The notes under the pieces were generated by a model. The model saw nothing but the letters and a program-made list of their open reading frames with translations. It was not told the DNA's origin and searched no databases. Below, piece after piece: positions 44,532 through 56,491 of a stretch of 64,000 nt of DNA (the stretch's first letter is position 1; every line of letters begins with the position of its first letter). A program made the translations under genes and the position numbers. The stretch is from Galeruca laticollis (taxonomy: Eukaryota; Arthropoda; Insecta; Coleoptera; Chrysomelidae), in assembly GCA_963921935.1 (NCBI GenBank), contig OY998181.1:138717423-138781422 (forward strand), in the 5' to 3' direction.

Positions 44532-45419
44532 GTTATAGCTTACATTCTCAGATGGAGGCTTTGAAGCCTCAACTTGTTTGTTTCCTTTTGTTGTGTAGGC
44601 CTCTTCTGTGGTTCGCAGCTTTTTTTCGTTCGCTTTGCCAAGACCCCTCACCTGTTCTTTTTATTTGGGTTCTGGTTATCCATATTGAACTGTATTAAGT
44701 AGATTAGGTAATTACTCAATTATTAAAAAAAATAGCATACAATACAATGAACGCGTGTTTTTACCGGCCACAACAAAACTGACTGATGGGTTCTAGACGA
44801 AATTAATAATAAAGTGAATGTACACACACATAGCCCACTATATCGGAACATATATGCCGTCCTTGGTGCGCGCACATTCTTAAACAGTATTAATTGAAGC
44901 CGGTTTTAAAGCACTTGTCGCTTAGCTCTTTATACAGGCTAACGGCCTTGCTACATACCCCATAAAACCGGAGAAAAAATCAATTTCAATTTTTTGCCAC
45001 TTAGCCCGTTATATATTTCCTTTCTTAAAATTGTTTCTACTGTAGCAATTATTGGAAGTACGTTGAGACAACTGAATCGAAAGAATCAATTATATGCTAT
45101 TCCACAAATAATGTTCCTAACTGACGACATACTTGAAGGAGAAGAGTTTTGTTGAGTAAGTCTATATTCTTTATTTTTCAAAGTATAAAATCCAGTTTAG
45201 TGTTTATTTTTGATGTGTTCATTTTATTCTATCATTTAATTGTATTGTTTCGTCATAACTATATAAATACTATATTAGTTTATGTATCTTTATAATATAG
45301 TTTATATATATTTCAAATAAAGTTTAAATTAATTCTTCTATTTCAAACGAGATTACATATGAATATATAAAAATATAATATGTAAATATACGAATACGTT
45401 ATAATATACATTCAGTGAT
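44532..45419. other. Non-coding, nothing recognised
   Basis: This is the spacer between two Harbinger elements. There is no open frame with family character and no RNA gene. A short AT-rich block at 45230-45400 precedes the next element. Confidence 0.35.
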
Positions 45420-45689
45420 GTGAATAAAAACTAGTATAAGCAAATACTAAGGATTTCTTAAGTAAATGCTACGTTTTGTGTGAATAGACACACTAGCACT
45501 TGCTAGGGGTAGTAAGTTGTAGAGTTTTCCCGGACGAGTAGTAACTGCTTAAAAAATGGTGTGAATAAAACTTTTGAAGTAGATTGTTCTGTAGCATATG
45601 CTTCGATATTTTCAAGCCTGTCTGGGGCATGCTTGACTTTTTCCTAGCATTTACTACCTTTCAGATCAGTCAACAGTTTGTTGTTGATC

Positions 45690-46674
45690 ATGGCTGAGTT
45701 TATGCCTATTCGTCAACGTAAAATTTATTCTGTTCGCTCTGGAATAAACGAACGTAATTGTAAAGAACTGTTGAGGCTTAACAGTGAGAGTGTTGATTTC
45801 CTTGCGGCACAGTTTCTTGAAGAAAGTGATACTCGTGGCGGTGGTATTTCCAGAAGACAGCAAATGGAAATATTTCTGAGGTTTGTGGGTGATCCTGGCT
45901 TTCAGTCTGGTGTAGCTCAAGATGTGGGTGTACATCGTACTGCTGCTAACAAGGCTATAAGGTACGTGATGAGTAAAGTAGTTGAACAATCACATAATTG
46001 GATACGGTTTCCAACTACAGCTGAAGATATGGCTAAAGTTTTGTGGCAGAGACATTTTCGTTTGCCGTCAGTAATTGGTGCCCTTGATTGTACTCAAATT
46101 GAGATACAAAAGCCTGGGCTGCACGGTCATGAGTATATTTGTATAAAAGGAAATCCTAGTATAAATGTCCAGGCAACATGCAATGCATTGAAGCAGTTTA
46201 CAAGTATTAGTGCAAAGTGGCCCGGTAGTGTTCACGACGGCAGAGTATGGAGGAATAGTCATGTCAGAGACATCGTGTCACAGTATGATGGAGCAGTTTG
46301 TCTTTTAGGAAATTCAGGATACGGTTTATCACCGTGGTTGATTACACCGTTCAAGCCTGCACGAACGCATCAAGAACGAGAGTTTAATCTAATCCATGCT
46401 AGAGAAAGGGTGTTTTGGCCAGTTAAAAAGGAGATTCCCAATCCTGGGAAACTGTGTTAGAGTTGCATTAAACAACATTCCACAAGTGGTAGTCAGTTGC
46501 GCTGTGCTACACAACATTGCCAAGCATCTAAAGGATGAGTTTGAGTATGGGGATCTTGATAGCGTCCCAAATGAAGATGACCAACCTGGGGTGGTTCGTT
46601 ATGAAAATCCCGACACAACATTAGGAGGCAAAGACAAGCGTGCCAATATAATGGCGTATTTGAATATTCAGTGA
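45690..46674 (+). pseudogene. Harbinger copy 3: transposase with one frameshift
   Basis: It starts MAEFMPIRQRKIYS and contains SRRQQMEIFLRFVGDPGFQ, GVHRTAANKAIRYV (helix-turn-helix), LPSVIGALDCTQIEI (first Asp), WPGSVHDGRVWRN (second Asp), LLGNSGYGLSPWLITPF and, after a one-base shift at the TTTT of 46413-46416, a GQLKRRFPIL block preceded by the conserved Glu. Dropping one T restores the family motif VFGQLKRRF. LLGNSGY has Asn where relatives read Asp. Single-exon and otherwise continuous, about 328 codons. Confidence 0.85.
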
Positions 46675-46948
46675 GGAAATTTTTGCGAAATTGAACTTAG
46701 TAACGTTTTCATGTTTTTCTCACGCAAGCACCTACTTGCACACAATTTTGTATATTACTTTTTTTTGGGATATGGGTTTTGTTTATTTTCTGAATAAAAT
46801 CATCTTATTTTATATACTAGTTTTTAATCACACCATTACTGAAATATTTCAAATTACAAGTTTGATTACATTGGTAACAATTATAATTCTAAGAATCCTA
46901 CATTATTACAATTCAAAGGAAAATACAACTTATGTAGCTTACAATTAA

Positions 46949-47642
46949 TTACATCGTGAATATAGTATGGCAATCATCAACAGTTACATCAGTTTGAGTA
47001 GACTTTTCAACGGTTTGCTTCTTCATGGTTTCCAACAATATAATTTCCTTCTCCAGTTTGATCTTATTCAGTTTGTATTGTTGCAACAAAACAATCCTTT
47101 GCAACTGCGGTGTGGACAGGTCTTTAGTTTCATCTGCTTCATGATTCGGCACAATTTTTTCACTTTTTCTGATCTTTTTTTTTGTGGTGGTCGGCAGCAG
47201 ATTTAGTTGTTTTGTTTGTTTTCCCTTCAGTTTCTGTATTCGGCAATCTTTCTTGGATATCATCACTGGTTGGTTGTTGGACTGGGGGCCCGGCATTTGT
47301 GCCAACTGAAATATTACCCGGGAATTTATGTAATGTTTTTTTCCACGGTTGTAGTTTTATTTTCCTGTTTCCCGTCACTTTTACGTTAGTCTTCTTCTTG
47401 ACGGTAGACTTCACATTGTTCAATGCTTTTTTTAGTTGGCCTACAGTAACTTGTTTCCCCAATGCACCACAGTAATCAGAACGTAAGGTTTCCCAAGCTT
47501 CTTTCTTAGCATTCATCACAGCAGGGGTTTTTGATTTGCTCAGTAAGACAATGTGATCCGAAAGGAGACGTACAAACAGAGTGCGATCATTTTTTTCTAT
47601 TTTATTAAAATCATTGTCAGATTCTTCTGATGATGAATACAT
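46949..47642 (-). pseudogene. Harbinger copy 3: Myb/SANT-like partner, frameshifted
   Basis: From ATG 47642 the frame reads an acidic start (SSSEESDNDFNKIEKND), then NAKKEAWETLRSDYCGALGK and TVGQLKKALNNVKSTVKKKT, a Myb/SANT-like domain. It then stops just after a run of nine A (plus-strand T at 47175-47183). A shifted frame continues past this run with KKIRKSEKIVPNHEADE and a leucine-rich coiled coil (LQRIVLLQQYKLNKIKLEKE) to 46949. One base gained or lost in the A run would join them. Its coiled coil may mediate dimerisation. Confidence 0.75.
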
Positions 47643-47945
47643 CTTCTAGCACGTGGTTGAACAGATTGAGATGTGGAGTAGACTGAAAGGTAGTGGAGGG
47701 GAGAATGCGTCGTGACAGGAACGTTAAAATCTAGCATTTACTTGGTCTAGCATGTACTACCCCGCGAGTAAGTGCTTGGGTTTTTCCGGATTCTACTAAA
47801 CTTGCCCTAGTATTTTCTACAAATCTTTATTCACACTGATTTGACCAAATACTTACTAGACCTAGCATATGCTAGTTAGAAAGTGCTAGTTTTTATTCAC
47901 TTGACTTATTATATTATACAACTTTATACAATATAATTTTAAGAA

Positions 47946-49150
47946 CTAACAACGATGGAATTGCCAAAGTATAGCAACTTCACTATTAAAATATTTACAA
48001 AATTCTTCACGAATCTGCATTGCTCGCCGAAAGCTATTATTAGAACCGCATTGAGTAATGTCTACACTATTATCTATGCAACCTCTCCAAGAACCTGGAA
48101 CAAAGCCGTCATTATATTCTTGATCAATTAGTGTTGGAGTAACATTGATTTTCTCCAATACTTTTCGACAAATCCAATTATGAAGGCATCTTTCACAATT
48201 GAAATTGTTTGTTCCATGCTACAATTGATTGGTCGCTTCAAAATTTTTCATTGGCCCATTAGGATACCAAACGTATTTTCGATTGTTCATCTGGCTCGAC
48301 TTATCGATAATTATAAATATTACGCTCGTCGCTAAAACTGCCTTTTCCTGGGTAAGGTCGCATCAAATAATCTATCAATTGAAAGTCTACATCGCCCACT
48401 AGAACATATGGCAAAGATGGTCCACCTTTGCTGAGAGGTCCTGGTGCAGGTACATTCATTTCCATTGAATTGAATTTTAAACCCATCTTTGAATCTTCAA
48501 AAATATCATCATCACTGCGGCGACCATAGGCTCCAATATCGACAAATGTGAACATATATTGCGCATCACAGATTCCGAGAAGTGCAATACTATAACTGTT
48601 TTTTTAGTTAAATAGGACGAGCCTGCGTTAGTTGGATACTGGAAAAAATCATGTAAGCATCAAACGTGTAATTTCAATGATAAATATACCTTTACCTCAA
48701 TAACAACATATTTACCATCAATTGCTCCGATACAGTGATTGAAATCCCATTTCTATTGAAATTCTTTAGGAAGGCGTAACCATTCCTCTGTAGTTTTTGA
48801 TGGTGGCATAATTTCTTGACGAATAGAGTTTCATATAGCATCACATGTCTCACCTGTCACATGGCTTGATACTCCAGCGAGATAATGAAATGACATCGAA
48901 TGCATTAAATCTCCAGTTGCTAAATATCTAACAAAAAAGAATGAGATCACTATTATTTAATAATTAAACTAATTCAATTATTAAAAAAAACATCAATGTT
49001 ACAGACAATCGCTCTGCAGGTGGTAATGGTTTTCTAATCAGAGTTTGTTTAGTGATTGCAGGTGCTACTAAATGTAACAGTTCCTCAAATTGTATAGAAG
49101 TCATACGATAATAATTCCGGAACTTCTCTGGCGTTAGTCTCGTACCAATA
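47946..49150 (-). pseudogene. Harbinger copy 4: HARBI1-like transposase relic
   Basis: Minus-strand blocks: LTPEKFRNYYRMTSIQFEEL and RKPLPPAERLSVTL (49150-49005); RYLATGDLMHSMSF-like and HVTGETCDAI, then WDFNHCIGAIDGKYVVIE (48930-48700, first Asp; in-frame stops at two places); FVDIGAYGRRSDDDIFEDS (second Asp) and PYVLVGDVDFQLIDYLMRPYP (48555-48310); and a C-terminal part with CLHNW-like and GSWRGCIDNS (to 47946). Two introns have GT/AG ends. The region holding the catalytic Glu is scrambled. No partner gene was seen. Confidence 0.75.
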
Positions 49151-49204
49151 CATAATAAAATCCATGTTTACTTCGTTTTCCAAATAATGGAATATTTTTT
49201 TTAT

Positions 49205-49500
49205 AATTTCCTTTTTAAATTTGGTTCCTTTAGGGAATTTAACCAGGGTAGTGGTTCGTGGTACATTATAATATGAAATCGTCTACCGTATAAGTATGGT
49301 CCGAAGTATTTGGTTACCCATACTATGTCTAAAAGGCCCTTCTTTATCGTTGGGTATGATTGTTCAGAATCGTTAAAATTACATGATGCGTATGCTACGG
49401 GAATATCCTGACCTATCGGGCCTTAAGATAGGATTGCTCCTAAAGCTACATTTGATACATTTGTTGTGAGATTAAATGGTTTCGAGAAATCGGGATAGGA
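49205..49500 (-). pseudogene. Gypsy B: RNase H domain
   Basis: The minus strand reads YPDFSKPFNLTTNVSNVALG, AILS then a stop, PIGQDIPVAYASCNFNDSEQ, SYPTIKKGLLDIVWVTKYFG and PYLYGRRFHIIMYHEPLPWL. This is the gypsy RNase H/connection, with the catalytic Asp of TDAS replaced (TNVS) and T/V changes at the others. It is the continuation of the RT at 52.1-52.6 kb, separated from it by the Tigger element. The integrase is missing. Confidence 0.8.
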
Positions 49501-49502
49501 TA

Positions 49503-52141
49503 AAGTCGGGTGAGATGGCCACCGTTTTGCATAGTAGGAGCCTGTAAATTTTTGGTGAGGGTTAGGCTCCATACAATATTTTTTTGTCATTGTTTACCTA
49601 TCATCCGAGCATACTGGTGAATAAATACATTGGAAACACTTTTATTTTTTATTTATTATTATTTATAAAAATCAGTTGTATATGGCCATCTATCCCGGTT
49701 CGGTAGGGTCACTTGGCCAATGCAATAAGGGATAGATGGCCACAATATAAAAACGCGAATAAAACATAAAAATATGAAAATAACACACTACTTATTGAAA
49801 CAAAATATAAAAAATATCCCTAACAACTATCTTGCTTTTTTTTAAACGCAGTTTTACCACAATTTTGGCATGTGTTTAAATAGGAAGAGCAATTTTCATT
49901 AAACCACTTCTGGCAAATTATGCACTGCAACCAATCTTCTTTTTTTTGTGATGTTATAACTTTCTCCGCATCCTACACATTCAGTTTCATCCACCTCAGA
50001 AATGGCATCACTGTCCTCTTCATATTGAACTTCAATATTCTCCTCCTCATCAGAACTTGGCGAAGGCGAACGTTTATTTTTTTGGCCAATTGTTAGTTTT
50101 CGAATTTTAGTTTTCGGGGTGTCCTTCTAAGTCTGTTCAGATTTTTTTGTGGACTTGTTTTTTACAGTCGCTATATAGTCAGGAGACGTTAATAGGGTAG
50201 CAACTGTCTTTGCTCGTTTTTTTGCAGAAACAACAAACTTAGGTGTGGGATTAATTTGATCTAAGAGCTTTCCAGGCGTCAAATCTGGAACAGATGTCCC
50301 TTCCGCTGGAGTTGAACATCGAGGTTCTGTACCAGCATGGCTACAGGATGGCATTGACTCATCCATTATGATACTAGGTGTCTAAGTTCTTGTGTTGCTT
50401 CAGCGTTCGATTGTTGAGTGTTCGTTACTTGTGTCTGTGTGAGGGTTCTATGGGGTTCCTAGTTTCGCTGTTTACTATTCGATCAGCAACTGTGTAAGAA
50501 TGATCGGTTATGGAATCGGGGTTCCAGGGAAATATGCCAGTGGCCCTGAAGCCGGATATAGCATTTCCAGCGGTCGCGGACTTGCTCCAGCTTTTCGTTA
50601 AAAGTTCACCAAACTGGAGTCTCCCCAGTTTCCTTCCGGGGTGACTCTGCATCCACTCTCTGCAGGATTGATAGTAGAAGGACTTGAGCGACTTGAAAAA
50701 AGCTCTGTCGAGCGGCTGCAAATAATGGGTAGTGTGCGGAGGTAGGCACAATAAAACGACATTGTTTGCTTCAGCGGTTTCTAAAAGTTCAACACAAGAA
50801 CAGTGAGAAGCATGCCCGTCAAGAATTAATAATGCCTTCCCTTCTCCTTTACGGTCAAGAAGTGGTTTTTAAACCAATTCAAAAAAATCTTTGCAGTAAC
50901 GTAGGCTGATTTTTGAGATATTAAAAAATGTGAACCAGGCGGCATTGAATCAGTCCACTCAGTCTTTAAATTCTTGCCTTCAAATACAGAGACCGGTGGC
51001 AGAAAAAAACCTTCAGCGTTACAACAAGCTATGCACGATATTGTCTCACCCTTTTTCCCTGATGTCACTGTGACAACATCCTTTGCTCCTTTTTGGGCTA
51101 AGACATGGCCAGGACGATTATTTAATTGGAGGCCTGTTTCGTCGACATTATAAATGCATCCAGGTTTGTCGAAAAGCTCATTTTGTTCCAGTACTTCTTG
51201 CAGTAATGTGAAATAATTTCCCACATCTAAACGGTTCATGCCTTCACCTCGCCCTAGAGATACACCCTCAGCCTTGCTAATAGACAAGTCTGGATGTCTT
51301 CTCAAAAAAGACCTAAACCAATCGGAACCGGCACATCCTTTTTCTTTGTTGAACTTGTGATTGATTTTTAGACTTTCCGCAAAATTATAGGCAAGCTTTC
51401 GAACATCTGGAACTGTCATAGGAAAACCGCATTTATGTGCCTTCTTAATATGTTGCACCAATTTATTTTCATTCGCCTCCCCCAACATGCTATCCGGCCC
51501 CATTTTACCTGTCGTCGACACATTTTTTTTCAATTTCCTTTCAAGAGTTTTTCTAGGAATGCCATAATTTTTTGAAGCGCCGTTCACAGAAGAACCGTTT
51601 CTGACAGCGTCCATTGCTCGCCGCAGATTTTCTTTAGTATAGTTTCCACGATTCGAGTTCCTTCTTTGATACTCCGTTGGCATGTTTTCGAAGCAGAATG
51701 GAAATAATGCCAAACTGTAAAGAAAGAGACATAAAAATATATGACCATCTGTCCCTACTATTGGTTGGTCATCTCTTCCAAATGCTAGGGAGAGATGGCC
51801 AACGTGACAAACAAAACCCACCGCACATTTTTAACTGTTGTTTGAGGTTAGAATCATCTAATGAACATTGTACTCACCTAATATGTTGAAATCGGCACTA
51901 AATTTCCTCACAAACATTCACAGTAGAAGGTGAGACAAAACTAATATAAAATTTTATAAGGAGGTGATATTATTTTTATTGTTTTGACGCTTTAACGTGA
52001 CCTCGACTTAAACGACAACACACTGGCTGTGCTTATGGATAATCATTTATTGTCGGAGAGGACAGGCAGCACCATCTCACGACCCGTTAGTCAAGTTTTA
52101 ACTGTTGGCCATCTCTCCGGACTGGCCATCTCACCCGACCT
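49503..52141 (-). mobile_element. Tigger/pogo-like DNA transposon, 2,639 bp
   Basis: The ends are inverted: (A)AGTCGGGTGAGATGGCCA at 49503 and the complement of AGGTCGGGTGAGATGGCCAG ending 52141, flanked by TA at 49501-49502 and 52142-52143. The subterminal regions hold more copies of GATGGCCA. Inside is a CENP-B/pogo-type transposase relic on the minus strand. It is inserted between RT and RNase H of gypsy B. Confidence 0.88.
49850..51683 (-). pseudogene. Tigger/pogo transposase, frameshifted
   Basis: It starts MPTEYQRRNSNRGNYTKENL at 51683. A pipsqueak-type HTH follows (RAMDAVRNGSSVNGASKNYG, IPRKTLERKLK), then a CENP-B/Tc5-type DNA-binding domain (GSDWFRSFLRRHPDLSISKA). The DDE core has CIYNVDETGLQLNNRPG (first Asp), a shift near 50870, ALLILDGHASHCS (second Asp) and PLDRAFFKSLKSFYYQSC (third Asp). 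A C-terminal acidic segment and a cysteine-rich CVGCGE...CIICQKWF zinc finger (50020-49850) lie in other frames. An upstream-extended frame (to 51821) is not needed. At least three frameshifts make it inactive. Confidence 0.85.
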
Positions 52142-52143
52142 TA

Positions 52144-53240
52144 CCCTACTGTAAAATAGGCTCGTTTATCAATAAATTCTTACAAGTCTCGAAGCAGGTA
52201 ATGTACTTCTCATTTAATTCGATTTTCGCCACCTTTTTAAGGCACTTTGTTAGGGGGTTTGTAATTTTGGAAAAGCTCTTAATGAATCGTCGATAATATC
52301 CGAGTAGACCAAGGAAGGCTTTGATTTGTTTTGGGGTTTTCGGTATTGGGAAGTTGGGGATAACGTATATTTTGTCTGGATTTGATTTTACACCGTCAGG
52401 TGTTACGATGTGGCCCAAGTAAGCAACTTCCTTCCTTAAAAATTCTTATTTGTCCAGCTGGACCTTGAAATTCTGTTCGCAGACGTTCCAAGTGTTCCTG
52501 AAGGGAAGTCGAAAATATTATGATATCATTGAGGTAAACCAAACACATTTCGTTTTGAATACCTCGTAATATGTTGTCTGCAACTCTTTGAAATGTGGCA
52601 GATGCCGATTTGAGACCATAAGGCATACGGAGAAATTCGCAATGTCCGTTTTCTGTATTGAATGTTGTTTTTTAATCCCGATTTAATGGAAGCCGCTAGC
52701 TATATCTATTGGCGATAAATATCGACAATTTCCTAATTTCGCTAACTCATCGTGTATATTGGGCAGAAGATAACGATCATCTATTGTCTTTTCGTCAAGT
52801 TTTCTGTAGTCGATAACTACTCTCCATTTTTGTTTGCTGCTGGCATCTTTCTTCTTACGTACCACCCCAGGTGAGGATGGCCGTCACGAATTTGAAGGGT
52901 GGATTATATTAGAGTCGAACATGTTTTGTATCTGATTAGCGACCTCCTGTCTATATATAAAAGGATATCTGTTTTCGTGTAGACCGGTATTTAGTCAGTC
53001 GTTTGTATTTGATATCGAATTTTACTAGTAAGTTTCAATGGTTCGTCTTCTTTATAAAAAATGTCGTTATATTCGTTACAAAGCTCAAGGATTTTTCCTT
53101 TTTCCTCTTCATTGACGTGTTCGCTTCGAATTTTTGGCATTATTAAATTTTTATCAGGATATTCAAAGTTATTAAACTCAAAATTATTGTTTTCTAAGTA
53201 ATTTTCATTAAAACTCAACCAAAGTCGGTTCTGCATAAAT
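52144..53240 (-). pseudogene. Gypsy B: reverse transcriptase
   Basis: The minus-strand order is a pre-RT linker (53236-52991), WRVVIDYRKLDEKTIDDRYL and LSPIDIASGFH (52865-52683), MPYGLKSASATFQRV, CLVYLNDIIIFS (52626-52396), and HIVTPDGVKSNPDK, IKAFLGLLGYYRRFIKSFSK (52418-52146). The catalytic box is YLND instead of YLDD, a single-base D to N change. Frameshifts occur near 52410, 52680 and 52900. It ends with NEPILQ at the Tigger element; RNase H resumes at 49500. Confidence 0.85.
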
Positions 53241-53472
53241 CTTAAATTGGTAATTTTTTTAAAAATTGTAGTTGAAGCATAACCGTCTCTTACTGTACTG
53301 TAAGATTTTGTGGAATTTTACAATCGTGTATTTTTTTATATGGCGTAATTATATCTCTTTGGAAAGCACTACTTCTTTTATTACTTATTGTGTTCTAGGA
53401 GCTACTTACAAGATTAGAATTATGCGACGTCTTATGATAACACAATTCTATTTTAGTAAAAGATGTAATAAG

Positions 53473-53756
53473 TTACCCTATTTTGAAATCAACACTAGCT
53501 TGAAGAAACTTAAGATTATCTATATCTAGACCTATAAGGCCGTTAAAAACGTTGTGAAATTTTAAAAGGAAAAATTTAAAATTTGTTGAGTTTGGCAATT
53601 CAAATATTTTTGAGGCTTGTATGTCAGCGCGATATTTATGAGAAGGTTGCTGAAATACCGTTTTAACTACAAAAGGATCATTATTGATTGTATTTGGGTA
53701 CAATTTAAAAGCAATTTTGGGGTGTATGAAGGACCTACTCAAACCGGAGTAGATTA
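53473..53756 (-). pseudogene. Gypsy B: protease, C-terminal part
   Basis: The frame reads IIYSGLSRSFIHPKIAFKLY then FNGLIGLDIDNLKFL, a retropepsin cut at its first strand by Harbinger copy 5. The upstream half (LPEHKLKFL) is at 56768-56790. The active-site DTG is degraded: the corresponding residues read YSG. This part is homologous to the protease of gypsy A. Confidence 0.7.
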
Positions 53757-53887
53757 TTAAGCCGGCCACTCACGTTCCGGTAGACCTGTGCAGGTGAAAC
53801 TGTGCGGGGGAAACTGTGCAGGTATACCGGAGACCTGAAAAGTCCACACACGCTAAGGTGAAATTCTAGATTTTATTTAGCTTGGTG

Positions 53888-55993
53888 ATGGCATCGAAAG
53901 ATGACGACGCATTGGCAGTTCTGGGCCTCTTATTAGTTATAAATAAACGTGCGAAACCCAAAAAAACGGGAAAAATGGTGCAAAGATTGGTTACTATAGC
54001 GAAAAAGTTACAGTCATATTAATTTATTGAACGAGTTGAAATTTGAACCCAAGGATTTCCAAAACTATTTACGAATGGACAAGGAAACTGACTTAAAATT
54101 ACTTTCTATTGTTGGTCCTTTTATTACAAAGAAGGATACAGTAATGAGAAATTGAATTTCACCTCATCAGAGATTAAGTGTAACTTTAAGATTCCTAGCC
54201 GCAGGAAGAAGTTATGAAGACATGAAATACTCGAATTATTTCCCCTCAAGCTCTTGGGAAAATAATTCCTGAAACATGTGCAGCTTTGTACAAAGCTCTT
54301 TGTGCAAGATACTTAAAGGTAAGCTAATAAGACAAAAAAATATTATTCAGCAATACGTATTTATTCATAATCATAGTTGTAATAATATTAAATGTTACTT
54401 CTAAAGTTTGTAAGATAAGTAGCAGCATCTCCTTTGCTAGACTCCAAAAGCGCTACATTTTCAGAAGGTTGTTGGTTTTCTTGAAATCTAGAACCATGTT
54501 GTGGGGGACTGGTCGGAGAGAACTGCTGGGATTGAGAATGCTGAAAAGTGTATTGTGGGTTAGGCTGAAGTTGTGCTATTTCTGATTGGTTGTACTGCAT
54601 ATAATTTGTACTTGGACTTGGAGCAGGGTTCATAATAAGGCTAGAACTGGAGGAATGTGATGAGGGACACGAAACTGAGTGGCGTGAAAACATAACTGGC
54701 TGATATTGCTGCATATTACGAATTCTTGCGTCAAATGTTTTCTGCATGTTAAGGCATGTATGTTGTAGTGTAAGGTTACCATGTTCGGTCTCGAATATAA
54801 TATCGTTGATTAATTTTTCTGCAATTAGGCTTTGTCTTTTGTCCACTTCCATAAGTTTCCAAAAACATCAAAACGGTCGTCTTGTATATGTGGACGCTTG
54901 AAGTGTTCTTGCACAGTCGTCAAAACATCATTGGTCAAAGAATCTTGGTTTCGTTTGCCTGGTCTGGCTTTCGAAGTTTCAGTGGTACTTTTCCGTGAGG
55001 AACATGGAATATTTTCATTTTCTGTTAACGGACCGGCGTTGTCTGTTGTAGACGGTCCTCGGCGGGATGGAGAATCCGGGGCATCGGCAACATGCGAATT
55101 TTGACTTTCTTGTATTGACCCAATAAAACATTAAAATGGGTTGTTAAAAATTATTAATTCATTGTTATTTTTTTCAGTTTCCCAACAGCCAAGACGAATG
55201 GAAAGAAATAGCACAACAATTTGAAGAACTATGGAACTTTCCACACTGTTTGGGCGCAATCGACGGTAAACACATTGATATTATTCCACCAGCTGGTAGT
55301 GGATCTGAATTTTTCAATTATAAAGGCCGGCACAGTATGGTTCTCTTGGGAATTGTAAATGCCAAATATCAATTCATTTTAACGGATTTTGGAACCAATG
55401 GAAGAATTTCAGACGGTGGTGTCCTCCAAAACACAAAATTTGTTGAAGTGTTAAATATAGGTGAATTAAATATTCCAAGCGCAGAACAGGTCAAAGAAAG
55501 CGGTAGAAATCTTCCGTATGTTTTTGTCGTAGACGACGCTTTTGCTTTACGCACTGATATGATGAAACCCTTTCGACAAGCAGACTTGTATTCACAAGTA
55601 AAAAAAATATTTAACTACAGATTGTCTCGTGCAAGGCGTATAGTCGAAAATGCGTTTGGAGTATTGGCTTCGAGACTTCGTATATTTCATACTCAAATTA
55701 ATGTAGAGCCTGTGGATATTATTAAAATAGTAATGGCAGCAGTTGTGTTACACAATTTTCTCATCCAACATTCACCAAAATCTTATGCTCCACAAAGATG
55801 CGTTCACCAATAAAATACTGTTGAAGGAACCGTCATCACCGATGGATACGATTCACAAAACTCCAACATGGAAAATTTAGAGCAACGAAACCAGGGAAAC
55901 ATCAATGCTACCGCAAAAAACGTTAGAGAAAATTTTATGCACTACTTTCGTGGCGAGGGCAAAGTACCATGGCAAAATAATTTTATTAATTAA
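53888..55993 (+). pseudogene. Harbinger copy 5: transposase, decayed
   Basis: Exon 1 (53888 to about 54317) starts MASKDDDALAVLGLLLVINK and is broken by several shifts; later parts read NYLRMDKETDLKLLSIVGPF, FLAAGRSYEDMKYS and ALGKIIPETCAALYKAL. After the intron exon 2 (55178-) reads HCLGAIDGKHIDIIPPAGSG (first Asp), GTNGRISDGGVLQNTKFVE, YVFVVDDAFALRTDMM and RRIVENAFGVLASRLRI (Glu). A TAA at 55811 truncates it; homology with copy 6 continues in frame to a stop at 55993 (GEGKVPWQNNFIN). Confidence 0.85.
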
Positions 55994-56491
55994 ATTGATT
56001 ATTTTTTGCTTATATATACCCTAATAATAATTTACTAAATAAAGTAAACATGTGCTAAAATATATAGTAAATACATAAAACTGCTACATCTTTTATTAAC
56101 TTACCTCAGAGAAATCTTCCTCATCTGGATCCAAGTTCGATACGGAAGTTCTTGGCGTTTCTTGGTCATCAAGAAAGTCAAATAAATGGTAGTACCATAG
56201 CTTAGGATAGTACACTTCGTCAGCCGATGCTCCAGACTGAATAGAATCGTCATACTTCTTCTTTTTTTTTCTAACGTTGCTTCGTAAATTATTAATTTTT
56301 TTATCGACTGCATCTTTATTGGCTGTATGGTCTATTACTTTCAGCTTTTCTAACAATTTTTTAAAAGCAGCCTCCCTTTTTCCACGATCATGGTATTCTT
56401 TGCTCTTAATTCGACATAGACAGGGTTCAAATTTATAAAGTTCTATAAACTCGGCTATTACTCTACGTTGCTCTTCAGTACTTAACGCCAT
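54388..56491 (-). pseudogene. Harbinger copy 5: MADF-domain partner
   Basis: Exon 1 (56491-56105) is intact: MALSTEEQRRVIAEFIELYK, EPCLCRIKSKEYHDRGKREA, then KKINNLRSNVRKKKKKYDDS and YYPKLWYYHLFDFL, a MADF (Myb/SANT-like) DNA-binding domain. Donor GAG|GTAAG. Exon 2 (about 55105 to 54388) has RPGKRNQDSL, VQEHFKRPHIQDDRFDVFG, a one-base shift near 54860, then VDKRQSLIAEKLINDIIFE and a Q/S/P-rich tail. Its intron encloses all of transposase exon 2. Confidence 0.8.

Larger units (their letters stand above)
45420..47900. mobile_element. Harbinger copy 3, about 2.5 kb
   Basis: GTGAATAAAAACTAG at 45420-45434 and its complement at 47886-47900 are inverted ends. Related CTAGCA/TGCTAG motifs recur within 150 bp of each end. 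A transposase (plus) and a Myb-like gene (minus) converge inside. I could not define a 3-bp target duplication. Confidence 0.75.

Noticed and set aside
51684..51821. 46-codon N-terminal extension of the Tigger transposase
   Set aside because: Hydrophobic, from subterminal repeats; the HTH-bearing protein starts naturally at the ATG of 51683.
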